NCBI RefSeq assembly: GCF_003987175.1
Contig: NZ_PIPM01000009.1
Span: 1-64,000, forward strand
Reading direction: 5' to 3'
Length of the DNA: 64,000 nucleotides
Source: Aliidiomarina sanyensis
GTDB taxonomy: Bacteria; Pseudomonadota; Gammaproteobacteria; Enterobacterales; Alteromonadaceae
Shown piece by piece: positions 34,844 to 44,974 of the stretch. The stretch's first letter is position 1. Each line of letters opens with the position of its first letter. The notes beneath the pieces were generated by a model, which did no database searches, was not told the DNA's origin, and was given only the letters and a program-made list of their open reading frames with translations. The translations under genes were made by a program, and so were the position numbers.

Positions 34844-36820
34844 TCACCGCTCCCGCTTGCGCGAAGACGCGTTTCCTCGTTCGCGAGCACGACGCTTAAA
34901 GCGCATCGGCGAAAGATAAGCTTCGAGTCCACAGGTCAGCGGAGAGGGTTTGCCTTGAATCATGCTGGCCACCGCCTCCGCCGCAAGGGGAGCACTGGTC
35001 AAACCCCGAGCACCGAATCCGGTGAGCACATAGAGTCCTTGATGTGTTTTTAATCGTTGGGTTCCGGAAGCAACGTTTTCAATTAAGCCGATCAGCGGGA
35101 GATGATCGGGCGTTGTTGCGCGAACGCCAGCGCGCCCACCTTGGATAGCATCCTGTGATACCTGCAGACTAAATTGTGCATTAAATTGTCGTAGGTTCTC
35201 AACATCATCAGCCGCATCATATTCGGCCGTCCGGCGAGTTTTATCGAAGGTGGCTCCAATACAGAGACTCCCATTGATTGGAGGCGTCGCATAGCCGCCT
35301 CGACACAACACATACTGCAATTGTGCGAGCGCCGGTGTATCCACCCGTAATTGTGTGATCTGCCCGCGTACCGGACGAATCGGTAGATCGACGTCAGGGA
35401 GCAGCGTACTCACCTGATCTCCGCAGGCAAGCACGACGGTTGAGAAGTCTGTTGGACTTCCTTGCTTGTCGTGAATACGGCAACCATGCGCAATAGGCTC
35501 AACATGGTCCACAGTGACATCCCAGCGAGTTTCCCATGGAAGTGCTCGTTCGCGACGAAATGTTTGCACCTGGGATAAAATAGTCCGCACGACCGCAGCA
35601 GCTTCGATCCACCCCGCGTGTGGATGCACGCTGGCACCAACCCCGGGATTGATATTTGTCTTTGCAATGGCTTGCTCTGACGTGATGAGGTCGAAGAGCG
35701 CCGAAGGGTAAAGCGCTAGACCTTTTAGTTTGCGCATTCGTTGATAATCGTGCGCGGCGGACGACGATTGGTTCTTCGCATATTCCAGCAGTCCATCAAA
35801 ATGCGCATATTGCGGCGTGATCTGCTGATAGCGCGCACGAGCAAATAAAAATGCAGCGCTGTAAAAAGCGCTTGTTGGTGTCCATTGAGCCTGTAGGAGC
35901 GGATAGACCGCGCCCTGAGGATTGCCCGATGCCGCCTGCCCAGGTTTGCTATCCGCCCATAAACAAAGTGGCCCCGGATAATGACGAAGGGACCATGCGA
36001 GATTCGCCGCCGCAATTCCGCTGCCGATGATTAGGAGCGGCTTTGGAGACGTGGACTTGTGAGGTACTGCAAGCACCTGTTTTTGTCCGACAAGCATCTC
36101 CCTTTTGGTCCCGAAGCCCGGCACTTTTTGCATCGAGATCCCCACATTCTGCAGTCCCCGACGTACTGCACCGACGGCCGTGAATGTGGCGAGTGAACCT
36201 TGATTCTTAAGTGATATGGCGATCGCGCGATAGAGTGCTGAGCGCCACATATCTGGATTTTTTTGCGGCGCAAAACCATCGAGAAACCATGCGTCCACCT
36301 GATTGGGATGACGTTCTGACCATGCGGGTATTGCGGTGAGGACATCATCAAAAATTAAATCAAGTGTAATCCGGTCATGCAGGACAATCCGGTGTGTTCC
36401 CTGAATGGGGGGCGGGTAGCCCGCGCACAACGGCTCAATAAAGGGCTGTAAGCTTGGCTCAACCGCAACGAGAGTTTCGAGTGCACGTTCGAGGTCCTCA
36501 GGGCGCAAAGGATAGCGTTCGACACTGACGAAATGAAGGAGGGCGTCAGCAGGAGCTTCTTGCAAGAAAAGTGCACTGGCAAGTAACACGTTCAAACCGG
36601 TTCCAAAACCGGTTTCAGCAATCACGAAAGGCTGGGTAGACTGATGGTGCCGAAATCGTGAGGCAAGTTGATTGCCTGACAAAAAAACGTAACGACTTTC
36701 TGCTATACCTTGAGCGCGAGTGAAATAGATGTCTCCAAACCCTTCAGACTCTGGCGTGCCTGTGGCGTCAAAGCGAACATTCGCGTAGGAAATAGGGGTG
36801 GAAACATTGGGCCTGAACAT
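34844..36820 (-). CDS. mnmC: Bifunctional tRNA (mnm5s2U34) biosynthesis protein MnmC
   Basis: A 658-residue bifunctional enzyme finishing the wobble-uridine modification mnm5s2U34. The N-terminal part (about 1-240) is the SAM-dependent methyltransferase domain (FVIAETGFGTGLNVL, WFLDGFAPQKNPDMW). The C-terminal part is the FAD-dependent oxidase that removes the carboxymethyl group (LLIIGSGIAAANLAWSLR, GGRAGVRATTPDHLPLIG, TGFGARGLTSAPL). The two domains match the usual order and length. Divergent from fabB. Confidence 0.97.
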   Translation of the reverse strand: MFRPNVSTPISYANVRFDATGTPESEGFGDIYFTRAQGIAESRYVFLSGNQLASRFRHHQSTQPFVIAETGFGTGLNVLLASALFLQEAPADALLHFVSVERYPLRPEDLERALETLVAVEPSLQPFIEPLCAGYPPPIQGTHRIVLHDRITLDLIFDDVLTAIPAWSERHPNQVDAWFLDGFAPQKNPDMWRSALYRAIAISLKNQGSLATFTAVGAVRRGLQNVGISMQKVPGFGTKREMLVGQKQVLAVPHKSTSPKPLLIIGSGIAAANLAWSLRHYPGPLCLWADSKPGQAASGNPQGAVYPLLQAQWTPTSAFYSAAFLFARARYQQITPQYAHFDGLLEYAKNQSSSAAHDYQRMRKLKGLALYPSALFDLITSEQAIAKTNINPGVGASVHPHAGWIEAAAVVRTILSQVQTFRRERALPWETRWDVTVDHVEPIAHGCRIHDKQGSPTDFSTVVLACGDQVSTLLPDVDLPIRPVRGQITQLRVDTPALAQLQYVLCRGGYATPPINGSLCIGATFDKTRRTAEYDAADDVENLRQFNAQFSLQVSQDAIQGGRAGVRATTPDHLPLIGLIENVASGTQRLKTHQGLYVLTGFGARGLTSAPLAAEAVASMIQGKPSPLTCGLEAYLSPMRFKRRARERGNASSRKRER

Positions 36821-36920
36821 GAAAAAACCTGTGATTTAGAAAGCCGACCACTTCGGTGTACGTTTTCGTTTTGGCGATGAAGCGGTATGATACCCCAAAT
36901 TTGGCAACAGGACAGAATCA

Positions 36921-38132
36921 ATGAGACGAGCAGTCGTAACTGGAATCGGTATCGTTTCCAGCATTGGAAATAACCAACAAGAAGTGGCGGCATCGCTGCG
37001 CACTGGAAAGTCAGGCATTACTCGCTCTGAGAGCTTTGCTGAGATGGGCTTGCGCTGTCAGGTGTGGGGTGATCTTAAAATCGATGTGAGTGAGCACATC
37101 GACCGCAAGGCGCTTCGTTTTATGGGTGATGCTGCGGCCTATGCTTATATTGCACTTGAGCAAGCGATCGCCGACGCCGGTTTAACGGATGCGGAAGTAT
37201 CAAATGAGCGGACCGGTTTGGTCGTAGGCTCTGGCGGTGCTTCGGGTGAACACCAAGTTGCTGCTGCTGATATTCTTCGTGAAAAAGGCGTGAAGCGCGT
37301 CGGCCCATACATGGTTCCTCGGTGTATGGCATCGACGACATCAGCCTGTCTGGCGACACCGAAACAAATCAAGGGTGTTAACTACTCGATCAGTTCAGCG
37401 TGTGCTACAAGCGCACATTGCATTGGGCACGCACTTGAGCTGATTCAGCTTGGTAAACAGGATCGTGTGTTTGCGGGGGGTGGTGAAGAGCTGCATTGGA
37501 CGCTTGGTATGGAGTTTGATGCCATGGGCGCCTTAAGCACTAAATATAACGAGTCGCCTGAAAAAGCCTCACGCACCTACGATGCGAATCGTGATGGGTT
37601 CGTGCCTTCCGGGGGCGGTGGCATCCTCGTCATCGAGGAGCTCGAAACCGCCCTTGCGCGTGGTGCAACAATTTATGCGGAAGTTGTTGGCTACGGGGCA
37701 ACCTCGGATGGATACGATATGGTCGCTCCATCTGGTGAAGGAGCGGTGCGTTGCATGAAGATGGCGATGCACGGAATTAACGAGCCGATTGAATACCTCA
37801 ATACGCACGGTACCAGCACGCCAGTGGGTGATGTAAAAGAGCTCGAGGCGATTCGCGAAGTCTTCGGTGACAACACGCCTTTGATCAGCGCGACGAAAGC
37901 TATGACAGGTCACGCACTTGGCGCGGCGGGTGTCCATGAGGCGATTTATTCGTTACTGATGATGCGCGATGGTTTTGTTGCTCCATCGATCAACATCGAC
38001 ACACTCGATGAAAAAGCACAAGGAATGAATATTGTGCGCGAGCCGCTTCAGAAACAAGTGAACCTTGTGATGTCGAATAGTTTTGGCTTTGGTGGTACCA
38101 ACGCATCATTGGTATTCAAACGCTACAGCTAG
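36921..38132 (+). CDS. fabB: Beta-ketoacyl-ACP synthase I
   Basis: A 403-residue condensing enzyme essential for unsaturated fatty-acid elongation. The nucleophile is Cys 161 in [12 protein letters not shown], with His in [11 protein letters not shown] and TGHALGAAG (about 296 and 331) completing the Cys-His-His triad of KAS I. fabA, its usual partner, is not in this window. It is followed by a clear terminator. Confidence 0.97.
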   Translation: MRRAVVTGIGIVSSIGNNQQEVAASLRTGKSGITRSESFAEMGLRCQVWGDLKIDVSEHIDRKALRFMGDAAAYAYIALEQAIADAGLTDAEVSNERTGLVVGSGGASGEHQVAAADILREKGVKRVGPYMVPRCMASTTSACLATPKQIKGVNYSISSACATSAHCIGHALELIQLGKQDRVFAGGGEELHWTLGMEFDAMGALSTKYNESPEKASRTYDANRDGFVPSGGGGILVIEELETALARGATIYAEVVGYGATSDGYDMVAPSGEGAVRCMKMAMHGINEPIEYLNTHGTSTPVGDVKELEAIREVFGDNTPLISATKAMTGHALGAAGVHEAIYSLLMMRDGFVAPSINIDTLDEKAQGMNIVREPLQKQVNLVMSNSFGFGGTNASLVFKRYS

Positions 38133-38150
38133 TTCGCGTTATCGCGGTTG

Positions 38151-38192
38151 AAAGCCATGTAAGACCTCTCGGTTTTACATGGCTTTTTTTAT
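38151..38192 (+). terminator. Terminator behind fabB
   Basis: A 12-bp perfect stem, AAAGCCATGTAA with TTACATGGCTTT, around a 12-base loop, then a T run. Confidence 0.93.
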
Positions 38193-38276
38193 ACGCGAAG
38201 CTCAAAAATAGAGTTTTTGTATTCTGGTTCGAAGCGTGCATAATGGGCGTTCTACGGGTTTTCAAATAATAAAAAC

Positions 38277-39413
38277 ATGAACTTTTTGATTGATGAGAAT
38301 TTGCTTGCCGCGGAGTCCCTGTTTGGGGCCTGGGGTGAGCTGCAGTTTTTCTCCGGCCGCGAGATTCCGCGGGATTTGCTTGTGAAGGCAGAGGTTTTAT
38401 TAGTGCGTTCAACCACCTCGGTTGATGCGTCTGTGCTCTCTGATGCACCGCATTTACGCTTTGTGGGGACGGCCACAATAGGAAGTGAACATATCGACCA
38501 AGCCGCCCTAATCAGTCAGGGTATCAAGTTTTCAAATGCTCCGGGCTGCAACGCGATTGCAGTTGCAGAATATGTTCTGGCAGCAATCCTCACGCCTGAA
38601 GTACGGCAGGGGCGTGATTGGCGTGGTAAGAAAGCAGTCATCATTGGGGCCGGCAATACCGGCAGTGCCACAGGTCGTCGGCTTGCGGCACTGGGAATGG
38701 ATGTTTGTTACGTTGACCCATTTCTGGCTGCAGGGCACGATTCGCGATGCTTCGGTGGAATGCAAATGATTGAGCGTGCGGACTTAGTCAGTTTGCATGT
38801 CCCTTACACACAGGATGGAGCACATCCAACGCATCATATGTTCGATGGGACTGTCTTGAATTCGATGCGCTCAGATGCAGTGTTGTTAAACGCGAGCCGG
38901 GGAGCGGTCATCGATAATCAAGCACTGTTCGCTTTGTTGCAGAAAGAGCCACGCACGGTCGTTCTCGATGTGTGGGAGGGGGAGCCCGAGGTGCTGGCAC
39001 CATTAGTGCCACACATCACCATTGCCACGCCTCATATTGCCGGCCATAGCGTGGAAGGGAAGGTGCGGGGTAGCTATATGTTGTATGATGTGTTGCATGC
39101 TGAATTTCAATTGACGGACGAAAAGATTCCATTAAATAAGGTCCTTCCACAACTTGCACTGGAAGGTGGCCGGTGGGAGACCGAGATGGATGCACCGGAT
39201 TTTATCGATCGTGTGACTGACGCTGTGCTGTCAATTTATGATCCTCGTGTTGACGATCAACAGTTTCGGGCGCGCGGGCAGACGCCGGAAGGATTTGATG
39301 AATTGAGAAAACAATATAAGAAACGGCGTGAATTGAGTGCACTTCGTTTCTATACTGAGTCAGCTCACGTAGGCCGACTCCGAGCATTAGGTTTTACAGT
39401 GGAATCTGATTAG
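38277..39413 (+). CDS. pdxB: 4-phosphoerythronate dehydrogenase
   Basis: A 378-residue D-2-hydroxyacid dehydrogenase-type enzyme, the second step of DXP-dependent pyridoxal phosphate synthesis. The start MNFLIDENLLAAESLFGAWG, the nucleotide site VIIGAGNTGSATGRRLAALGM, and the catalytic Arg (NASRGAVID), Glu and His (TPHIAGHSVEGKVRG) are visible, and the C-terminal PdxB dimerisation domain distinguishes it from other family members. It heads the conserved pdxB-asd-fimV-truA string. Confidence 0.95.
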   Translation: MNFLIDENLLAAESLFGAWGELQFFSGREIPRDLLVKAEVLLVRSTTSVDASVLSDAPHLRFVGTATIGSEHIDQAALISQGIKFSNAPGCNAIAVAEYVLAAILTPEVRQGRDWRGKKAVIIGAGNTGSATGRRLAALGMDVCYVDPFLAAGHDSRCFGGMQMIERADLVSLHVPYTQDGAHPTHHMFDGTVLNSMRSDAVLLNASRGAVIDNQALFALLQKEPRTVVLDVWEGEPEVLAPLVPHITIATPHIAGHSVEGKVRGSYMLYDVLHAEFQLTDEKIPLNKVLPQLALEGGRWETEMDAPDFIDRVTDAVLSIYDPRVDDQQFRARGQTPEGFDELRKQYKKRRELSALRFYTESAHVGRLRALGFTVESD

Positions 39414-39503
39414 AATATCAGGGTACGCTTTGAAGCGGCTTTGAAAATCCATGAATACAGCACACGATGTGTGCTCTGAACTTGACGTAGGAAAGGAAGT
39501 AAA

Positions 39504-40520
39504 ATGACGATTGAAGTCAATGTGGCAGTGCTTGGTGCGACGGGGCTCGTTGGAAAGCAAATGATGGAATGTCTTGAAGAGCGAAACTTTCCCGTTAAAC
39601 GATTGTTCCCGTTAGCAAGCAGTCGGTCAGCCGGTACATCGGTAAATTTCAAGGGCGAGGAATTAACCGTTGAAGACGCAGATACCTTTGACTGGAGTCA
39701 GGTTCAGATCGCTTTCTTTTCGGCCGGTGGCTCGATTTCTGCGAAGTACGCACCGATTGCAGCGGAAGCGGGTTGTGTCGTTATTGATAACACCAGTCAT
39801 TTCCGTTACGAGCCAGATATTCCGTTAGTTGTTCCCGAAGTGAATGCGCATGCGATCGCCGAGTTTCGGAATCGCAACATCATTGCGAATCCCAACTGTT
39901 CCACCATTCAAATGTTGGTGGCATTGAAACCTATTTATGACCATTTTGGTATTGAGCGCATTAACGTGGCAACGTATCAGTCGACATCTGGCGCTGGCGC
40001 ATCGGCAATGGATGAATTAGCAAAGCAGACAGCAAATCTGTTGAACGCTAAACCCGTGGAACCGGAAGCGTTCAGCCGCCAAATTGCATTTAACTGCATT
40101 CCACAAATTGATGTGTTTTTGGAAAATGATTTCACGAAAGAAGAAATGAAAATGCACTGGGAAACCCAGAAAATTTTGGGAGATGAGGGCGTCATGGTGA
40201 ATGCCACAGCGGTGCGTGTACCTGTGTTCTTTGGGCATGCGGAGGCGGTTCATTTGGAAACGCGAATGCCGGTAGACGTTGAGCAAGTCAAAGCGCTACT
40301 GCAGCAAGCCGAGGGCGTTACCTTGCTCGAAGCGAATGAGGACTTCCCAACGCAAGTCACCAGTGCAGCAGGTAAAGATAACGTGTTTGTCGGGCGTGTG
40401 CGGAAAGACTATACCCATCCTCACGGACTGAACCTGTGGGTTGTAGCAGATAACATCCGCAAAGGAGCAGCAACCAATAGCGTGCAAATAGCCGAACATC
40501 TATTAAGGGATTACTGGTAG
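39504..40520 (+). CDS. asd: Aspartate-semialdehyde dehydrogenase (USG-1 type)
   Basis: A 338-residue enzyme converting aspartyl phosphate to aspartate semialdehyde, the branch point of the lysine, threonine and methionine pathways. NADP site VAVLGATGLVGKQMM, catalytic Cys 132 in NPNCSTIQ, YQSTSGAGASAMDEL, and RVPVFFGHAEAVHLET with the active-site His region are intact, so it should be active. In pseudomonads the corresponding place is taken by asd or its usg paralogue. AGGAAGT precedes the ATG. Confidence 0.93.
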   Translation: MTIEVNVAVLGATGLVGKQMMECLEERNFPVKRLFPLASSRSAGTSVNFKGEELTVEDADTFDWSQVQIAFFSAGGSISAKYAPIAAEAGCVVIDNTSHFRYEPDIPLVVPEVNAHAIAEFRNRNIIANPNCSTIQMLVALKPIYDHFGIERINVATYQSTSGAGASAMDELAKQTANLLNAKPVEPEAFSRQIAFNCIPQIDVFLENDFTKEEMKMHWETQKILGDEGVMVNATAVRVPVFFGHAEAVHLETRMPVDVEQVKALLQQAEGVTLLEANEDFPTQVTSAAGKDNVFVGRVRKDYTHPHGLNLWVVADNIRKGAATNSVQIAEHLLRDYW

Positions 40521-40592
40521 TCACACATGCTCTAAACCGCGCAGGTTGGAGAGGGGCGTCGTTTCGAATTGACCATACAGCAGGGACCAATA

Positions 40593-41873
40593 ATGAATAA
40601 GAAACATCCTGTAGCTCGTTTTGTGATTGGGAAAGCACCCAGATGGCTGGGTGCTTGTGCTGTGATTTTAATCAGCAGCGCTTGGTTCACCCCCCTTGCT
40701 GAGGAGGTCGCCTCCGAATCGGAAACAAATCAACAAGAACGCGTCATTCAAACCTACGGCCCGGTGCAAGCATTGGATACCCTGTGGGTGATCGCCAATC
40801 GTTTTCATCCAAATCGAAGTGTAACCATCTATCAAACGATGGCTGCAATTATGGATGCCAATCCACAGGCATTCCCCACGGATAATGTCCACGATTTGCA
40901 CGCAGGACACTTTTTGGAGATTCCAACCGGCGATCGCATTCGTCAAATTGATGCAGAAGAAGCGTATCAGCGGATTGTGCCGCAACTGGGCGGGACCGTT
41001 CAGGCACGCACGCGCGCTCAGCAAAACGCTGAGTTAGCTGAACGCGAAGCGCAGCTTGTCACGCTTCGTGAAGCGCTCGAGCAAGCACAGCAAGACGCAG
41101 AGCGTTACGCTGCGGACAATGACGCTATGCAATCGCGCCTTCGGGAATTGGAGCGTGTTCTCGAGCAGGTGCGGGCGGAACTCGAAGCCAGTGTCGCACT
41201 GGAGCAGGAAACTGGAGAGGCACTTCGTTTAGCGCGCCAGGAGCGAGAGCAGCTCGCGCAGCAAGTTTCCGAAGCTGAAGTTCCTGATTGGCGTTGGTTT
41301 ATTCAGTGGCCTGGGGTTTTGGTCACGGTCGGGCTTCTGATTCTTTTACTCCTTGCATTACGGGGAGCGAGTCGAGGCCGCGACCGGAAGGAAGTGCATG
41401 ACTCACCGCACAAAGTTGCGACTGCGGCCCACTTGAGCAAACAGGACGAACCACAAGTAGCTGAGATTGATAGTACAGAAACGCCGGAGCATGATGCGAG
41501 CGAACGCACTCGATCCGAGTCCGTTGCGGCATCGGAAACAGGCGAAGACGCGGAGCCTTCGGAGGCCGAAGCGCTTGAATCTCAAGCACCGGAAAGTACC
41601 CGTGAGGCGTTCCGCGAGATTGATGAAATTCTGGCAGAAGCAGAAGCCGATGCAGACCCAGATAGTGATGTGGATGAGGGCCAAACAGAAGACGAAGCGG
41701 CCGCGTTTTCACGTGACCAACAGGCAGCGCAACTTGATCTTGCGCGTGCTTATATAGAGATGGGCGAGCTTGCCGAGGCGCGTGCGGCGATCGATGAAGT
41801 ATTTGATCAGACCGACGCCGAGTTACGCGAAGAGGCACTCGCGTTATTGAAAAAAATCGAGGACAAAGAATAA
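40593..41873 (+). CDS. fimV: FimV-like peptidoglycan-binding protein (short form)
   Basis: A 426-residue inner-membrane protein. An N-terminal signal/anchor (about 17-34), a LysM-like FimV N-terminal domain (YGPVQALDTLWVIANRF to GHFLEIPT), a coiled coil (about 140-220), a membrane helix (about 239-257), an acidic low-complexity region (260-380) and the FimV C-terminal TPR-like motif (ARAYIEMGELAEARAAIDEVF) are present. Pseudomonas FimV is about twice as long. FimV organises type IV pili, secretion and polar localisation. ATG 40593 has AGGGA 7 bases upstream; 8 extra codons upstream are not used. Confidence 0.9.
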   Translation: MNKKHPVARFVIGKAPRWLGACAVILISSAWFTPLAEEVASESETNQQERVIQTYGPVQALDTLWVIANRFHPNRSVTIYQTMAAIMDANPQAFPTDNVHDLHAGHFLEIPTGDRIRQIDAEEAYQRIVPQLGGTVQARTRAQQNAELAEREAQLVTLREALEQAQQDAERYAADNDAMQSRLRELERVLEQVRAELEASVALEQETGEALRLARQEREQLAQQVSEAEVPDWRWFIQWPGVLVTVGLLILLLLALRGASRGRDRKEVHDSPHKVATAAHLSKQDEPQVAEIDSTETPEHDASERTRSESVAASETGEDAEPSEAEALESQAPESTREAFREIDEILAEAEADADPDSDVDEGQTEDEAAAFSRDQQAAQLDLARAYIEMGELAEARAAIDEVFDQTDAELREEALALLKKIEDKE

Positions 41874-41876
41874 GCA

Positions 41877-42680
41877 ATGCGAATCGCGCTCGGGGTTGAA
41901 TACGATGGCAGTCGTTATTATGGCTGGCAACGTCAAGATGCAGTACCCAGCGTCCAAGAGGCTTTAGAGAAAGCGCTCTCGAAGGTCGCAAATGAATCAA
42001 TTTCAGTTGTATGTGCGGGACGCACTGACGCGGGTGTCCATGCTACGGGACAGGTTGTGCATTTTGACACAACACAGCTGCGCGCCATGCAGGCCTGGAC
42101 CATGGGTGCAAACTCGAATTTGCCGAAAGATATTGCGGTGCGTTGGGCCTCAGGAGTTTCTGATGATTTCAACGCGCGCTTTTCTGCAACCGCACGGCGC
42201 TATCGGTATGTCATTTATAATCGGACGTTACGCCCCGGAATTCTGCAAGCTGGGGTGACACACGTCTATGGAGAGCTTGATGCGAAGCGAATGCATCGAG
42301 CTGCTCAATGTTTGTTAGGGGAACAAGATTTCACATCGTTCCGAGCGGCACAATGTCAATCGAATAGCCCGTATCGAAATGTTCACCACATAACGGTTCA
42401 GCGCATCGCAGACTATGTTGTCGTTGATGTGCAAGCGAATGCATTTGTGCATCATATGGTGCGCAACATCGTGGGAAGTCTGATTGTGATTGGCAAGGGT
42501 GAGCAGCCTGAACAGTGGCTTGCGGAGGTACTCGCGGCAAAAGACCGCACGCAGGCGGCGGCAACTGCGAAACCGCATGGTTTATACTTAGTTGATGTAC
42601 TTTATCCTGAATCGATCGGACTTCCTCGGTCAACGCTTGGTCCGCTATGGTTTCCCGATAGACTTGTTGACCTAGCATAG
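41877..42680 (+). CDS. truA: tRNA pseudouridine(38-40) synthase
   Basis: A 267-residue pseudouridine synthase acting on positions 38-40 of the tRNA anticodon stem. The catalytic Asp is D51 in [30 protein letters not shown] and [14 protein letters not shown] are conserved. It starts 3 bp behind the fimV stop. Unlike in pseudomonads, no trpF gene follows before accD. Confidence 0.97.
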   Translation: MRIALGVEYDGSRYYGWQRQDAVPSVQEALEKALSKVANESISVVCAGRTDAGVHATGQVVHFDTTQLRAMQAWTMGANSNLPKDIAVRWASGVSDDFNARFSATARRYRYVIYNRTLRPGILQAGVTHVYGELDAKRMHRAAQCLLGEQDFTSFRAAQCQSNSPYRNVHHITVQRIADYVVVDVQANAFVHHMVRNIVGSLIVIGKGEQPEQWLAEVLAAKDRTQAAATAKPHGLYLVDVLYPESIGLPRSTLGPLWFPDRLVDLA

Positions 42681-42705
42681 AAATAAAGTGCTTAGACCAC
42701 TTGAA

Positions 42706-42779
42706 GCTGCACACATAGCGCGGATTGTGCTTTAATGTGCAGCCCTGATTCCGGATTTTCAGCTGCAGATGATGCAGCT
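42706..42779 (+). promoter_or_regulatory. Leader of accD with competing inverted repeats
   Basis: The 145-bp accD leader holds GCTGCACA (42706-42713), TGTGCAGC (42736-42743), AGCTGCA (42761-42767) and TGCAGCT (42773-42779). Segments 1-2 and 3-4 can pair, but the shared GCTGCA/TGCAGC core means 1-4 and 2-3 pairing is also possible. Such exclusive pairing suggests an RNA switch in the leader. Only complementarity is seen. Confidence 0.45.
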
Positions 42780-42825
42780 CATATCTGCCACGTGAAGCGT
42801 GCAGCGACGAGAGAGTAGATTTTTT

Positions 42826-43692
42826 ATGAGTTGGATTGAACGAATTCTAGCGAAGCCACAGTCACCAAAGCGTAAGAATATCCCGGAAGGGGTATGGAGC
42901 AAGTGCGGTGGGTGTGAACAGATTTTGTACAAGGCTGATCTCGAACGGAATCTCTATGTTTGCCCTAAATGCGGCCACCACATGCGTGTCGGTGCTCGCG
43001 AGCGGCTTTACGCGTTTCTCGACCCGAATACTCCACAAGAAATTGGAGCTGAACTTGAGCCGCAAGATAAGCTGAAGTTTAAAGATACCAAGAAATATAA
43101 AGATCGCATCAGCGCAGCGCAAAAAGCAACAGGTGAGAAGGATGCGTTGGTCGCTATGAGCGGAACCCTCAAGGGAAACCCAGTTGTTGCGACGGCTTTT
43201 GAGTTTGACTTTATGGGTGGTTCAATGGCTTCGGTCGTTGGAGCCCGTTTTGTTAAGGCGGCCGAAGTGAGTCTCGAACGGAAAATTCCTTTGATTTGCT
43301 TCTCGGCTTCAGGTGGTGCGCGGATGCAAGAAGCATTGCTGTCCTTGATGCAAATGGCAAAAACTTCAGCAGCGCTCGCACGTCTTTCTGAAGAAGGGAT
43401 TCCGTTTATTTCGGTTCTGACGGACCCGACCATGGGAGGTGTTTCTGCAAGTCTCGCGATGTTGGGGGATATTAACGTGGCGGAACCTAAAGCGTTGATT
43501 GGTTTTGCGGGACCTCGCGTGATTGAGCAAACGGTTCGTGAAACGCTGCCTCCGGGGTTCCAGCGAGCAGAGTTCTTGCTCGAGCATGGTGCTGTCGATA
43601 TGATTGTTGATCGACGTGAAATGCGGGATCGTTTGGCGGGTATTCTCGCTAAACTACAGAATCTTCCAACGACCTACGCGAGCGACGAGTAG
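42826..43692 (+). CDS. accD: Acetyl-CoA carboxylase carboxyltransferase beta subunit
   Basis: A 288-residue subunit that, with AccA, moves CO2 from carboxybiotin to acetyl-CoA. The N-terminal zinc ribbon uses C27, C30, C46 and C49. The carboxyltransferase core carries [32 protein letters not shown] and [14 protein letters not shown] 42826 matches the standard N terminus [10 protein letters not shown]; an upstream in-frame start is not used. folC follows after 12 bp. Confidence 0.97.
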   Translation: MSWIERILAKPQSPKRKNIPEGVWSKCGGCEQILYKADLERNLYVCPKCGHHMRVGARERLYAFLDPNTPQEIGAELEPQDKLKFKDTKKYKDRISAAQKATGEKDALVAMSGTLKGNPVVATAFEFDFMGGSMASVVGARFVKAAEVSLERKIPLICFSASGGARMQEALLSLMQMAKTSAALARLSEEGIPFISVLTDPTMGGVSASLAMLGDINVAEPKALIGFAGPRVIEQTVRETLPPGFQRAEFLLEHGAVDMIVDRREMRDRLAGILAKLQNLPTTYASDE

Positions 43693-43704
43693 TCGCGAGT
43701 TCAT

Positions 43705-44970
43705 ATGAAGATGTCCGATACGACTCCAGAGCAACAAGCGGCCTGGAGTCTTTCTCAGTGGCTTGAATATCTCGAGCAGATACATCATCGTCCGATCGAT
43801 ATGGGGCTTGATCGTGTGCGCGCTGTCGCGCAGCGAATGGACTTGCTTTCACCGAGCGGCACGGTCTTTATTGTCGCAGGGACGAACGGAAAAGGATCGA
43901 CGGTTCGGTATTTAGAAGTCATTTGCCAGCAAGCAGGCTTCACCACTGGAACCTATACTTCACCTCACCTGATTGATTATCGCGAGCGCGTGCGCGTTAA
44001 CGGTGCCGAACTCGATGATGCGGCACACGCCAAAGCATTTTTTGCTGTAGAGCGTGCACGTGGCGAAATATCGTTAACCTATTTTGAGTTCGGAACCTTA
44101 GCCGCGTTATTTCTCCTCCAGCAGCAGCCTATAGATGTGCTTGTGCTCGAAATTGGCCTGGGAGGCCGACTCGATGCCGTGAACATCATCGATGGTGATG
44201 TTGCGATCGTCACCAGTGTCGGTATTGACCATATTGAGTTTCTTGGCCCGGATCGCGAGGGGATCGGATTCGAGAAAGCCGGCGTGTATCGGACCGGCAA
44301 GCCTGCAATTTGTGGCGATCCCCAACCGCCTAAACGCTTAGTTGAGCAGGCGACCGCGATTTCAGCAAACTTGCTTCTTTGTGAGCAAGACTTTCATGTC
44401 ACGGAGTCAGCGGATCATTTCACGTTTCATGGTCCGCAGGGGATATGGGATGAACTACCTTATCCGTCGTTGCCGCTGGTCAATGCCAGCACCGCGCTTG
44501 CCGCTCTCCAATCCAGCGGATTAGCCATTCATATCAATTCAGTGCGCCAAGGGTTGCGGATGGCAACACTTCCCGGAAGAATGGAACAAATTCGGGAAGA
44601 ACCGACCGTTCTCCTTGACGTCGGACACAACCCGCATGCGACCACCTACATTGCCGCTGAACTCGTACGTCGCTTTCCTGACCGGCGCATTGTGGCCGTC
44701 TGTGCGATGCTTCGGGATAAAGAACATGCTGACACATTGAAACCTTTGTGTCCTTTGGTGTCTGAATGGTATCTGGGCTCAATTGAAGGGCCCCGAGGAT
44801 ACGCCGCGGCCGACCTGCGCAAAGCGCTTCCTGAGGGTGCCGATGTGACACTGGCGGTTGATGTGGAACATGCATTTACCCAGGCAATCCGTGCTGTGTC
44901 CACAAATGATGTGGTATTATGTTTCGGCTCGTTTTTAACCGTCGCAGCCATCCATAAAATACAACCATGA
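43705..44970 (+). CDS. folC: Bifunctional folylpolyglutamate/dihydrofolate synthase
   Basis: A 421-residue Mur-ligase-type enzyme that makes dihydrofolate and adds glutamates to folate. The P-loop is VAGTNGKGSTVRYLE, followed by TYTSPHLIDYRERVRVNG, LVLEIGLGGRLDAVNIID, VGIDHIEFLGPDREGIGFEKAGV and LDVGHNPHA. The ribosome-binding site GCGAG is modest. In line with the order accD-folC-dedD-cvpA-purF. Confidence 0.97.
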   Translation: MKMSDTTPEQQAAWSLSQWLEYLEQIHHRPIDMGLDRVRAVAQRMDLLSPSGTVFIVAGTNGKGSTVRYLEVICQQAGFTTGTYTSPHLIDYRERVRVNGAELDDAAHAKAFFAVERARGEISLTYFEFGTLAALFLLQQQPIDVLVLEIGLGGRLDAVNIIDGDVAIVTSVGIDHIEFLGPDREGIGFEKAGVYRTGKPAICGDPQPPKRLVEQATAISANLLLCEQDFHVTESADHFTFHGPQGIWDELPYPSLPLVNASTALAALQSSGLAIHINSVRQGLRMATLPGRMEQIREEPTVLLDVGHNPHATTYIAAELVRRFPDRRIVAVCAMLRDKEHADTLKPLCPLVSEWYLGSIEGPRGYAAADLRKALPEGADVTLAVDVEHAFTQAIRAVSTNDVVLCFGSFLTVAAIHKIQP

Positions 44971-44974
44971 CAGG

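Noticed and set aside
34450..34932. 160-codon minus-strand frame over yfcL
   Set aside because: It lies opposite yfcL, which has a diagnostic motif and a good ribosome-binding site, and it overlaps the mnmC 3' end.
41323..42000. 225-codon minus-strand frame opposite fimV and truA
   Set aside because: It mirrors the acidic low-complexity region of fimV and the start of truA, both certain genes; the product is Arg/His/Leu-rich.
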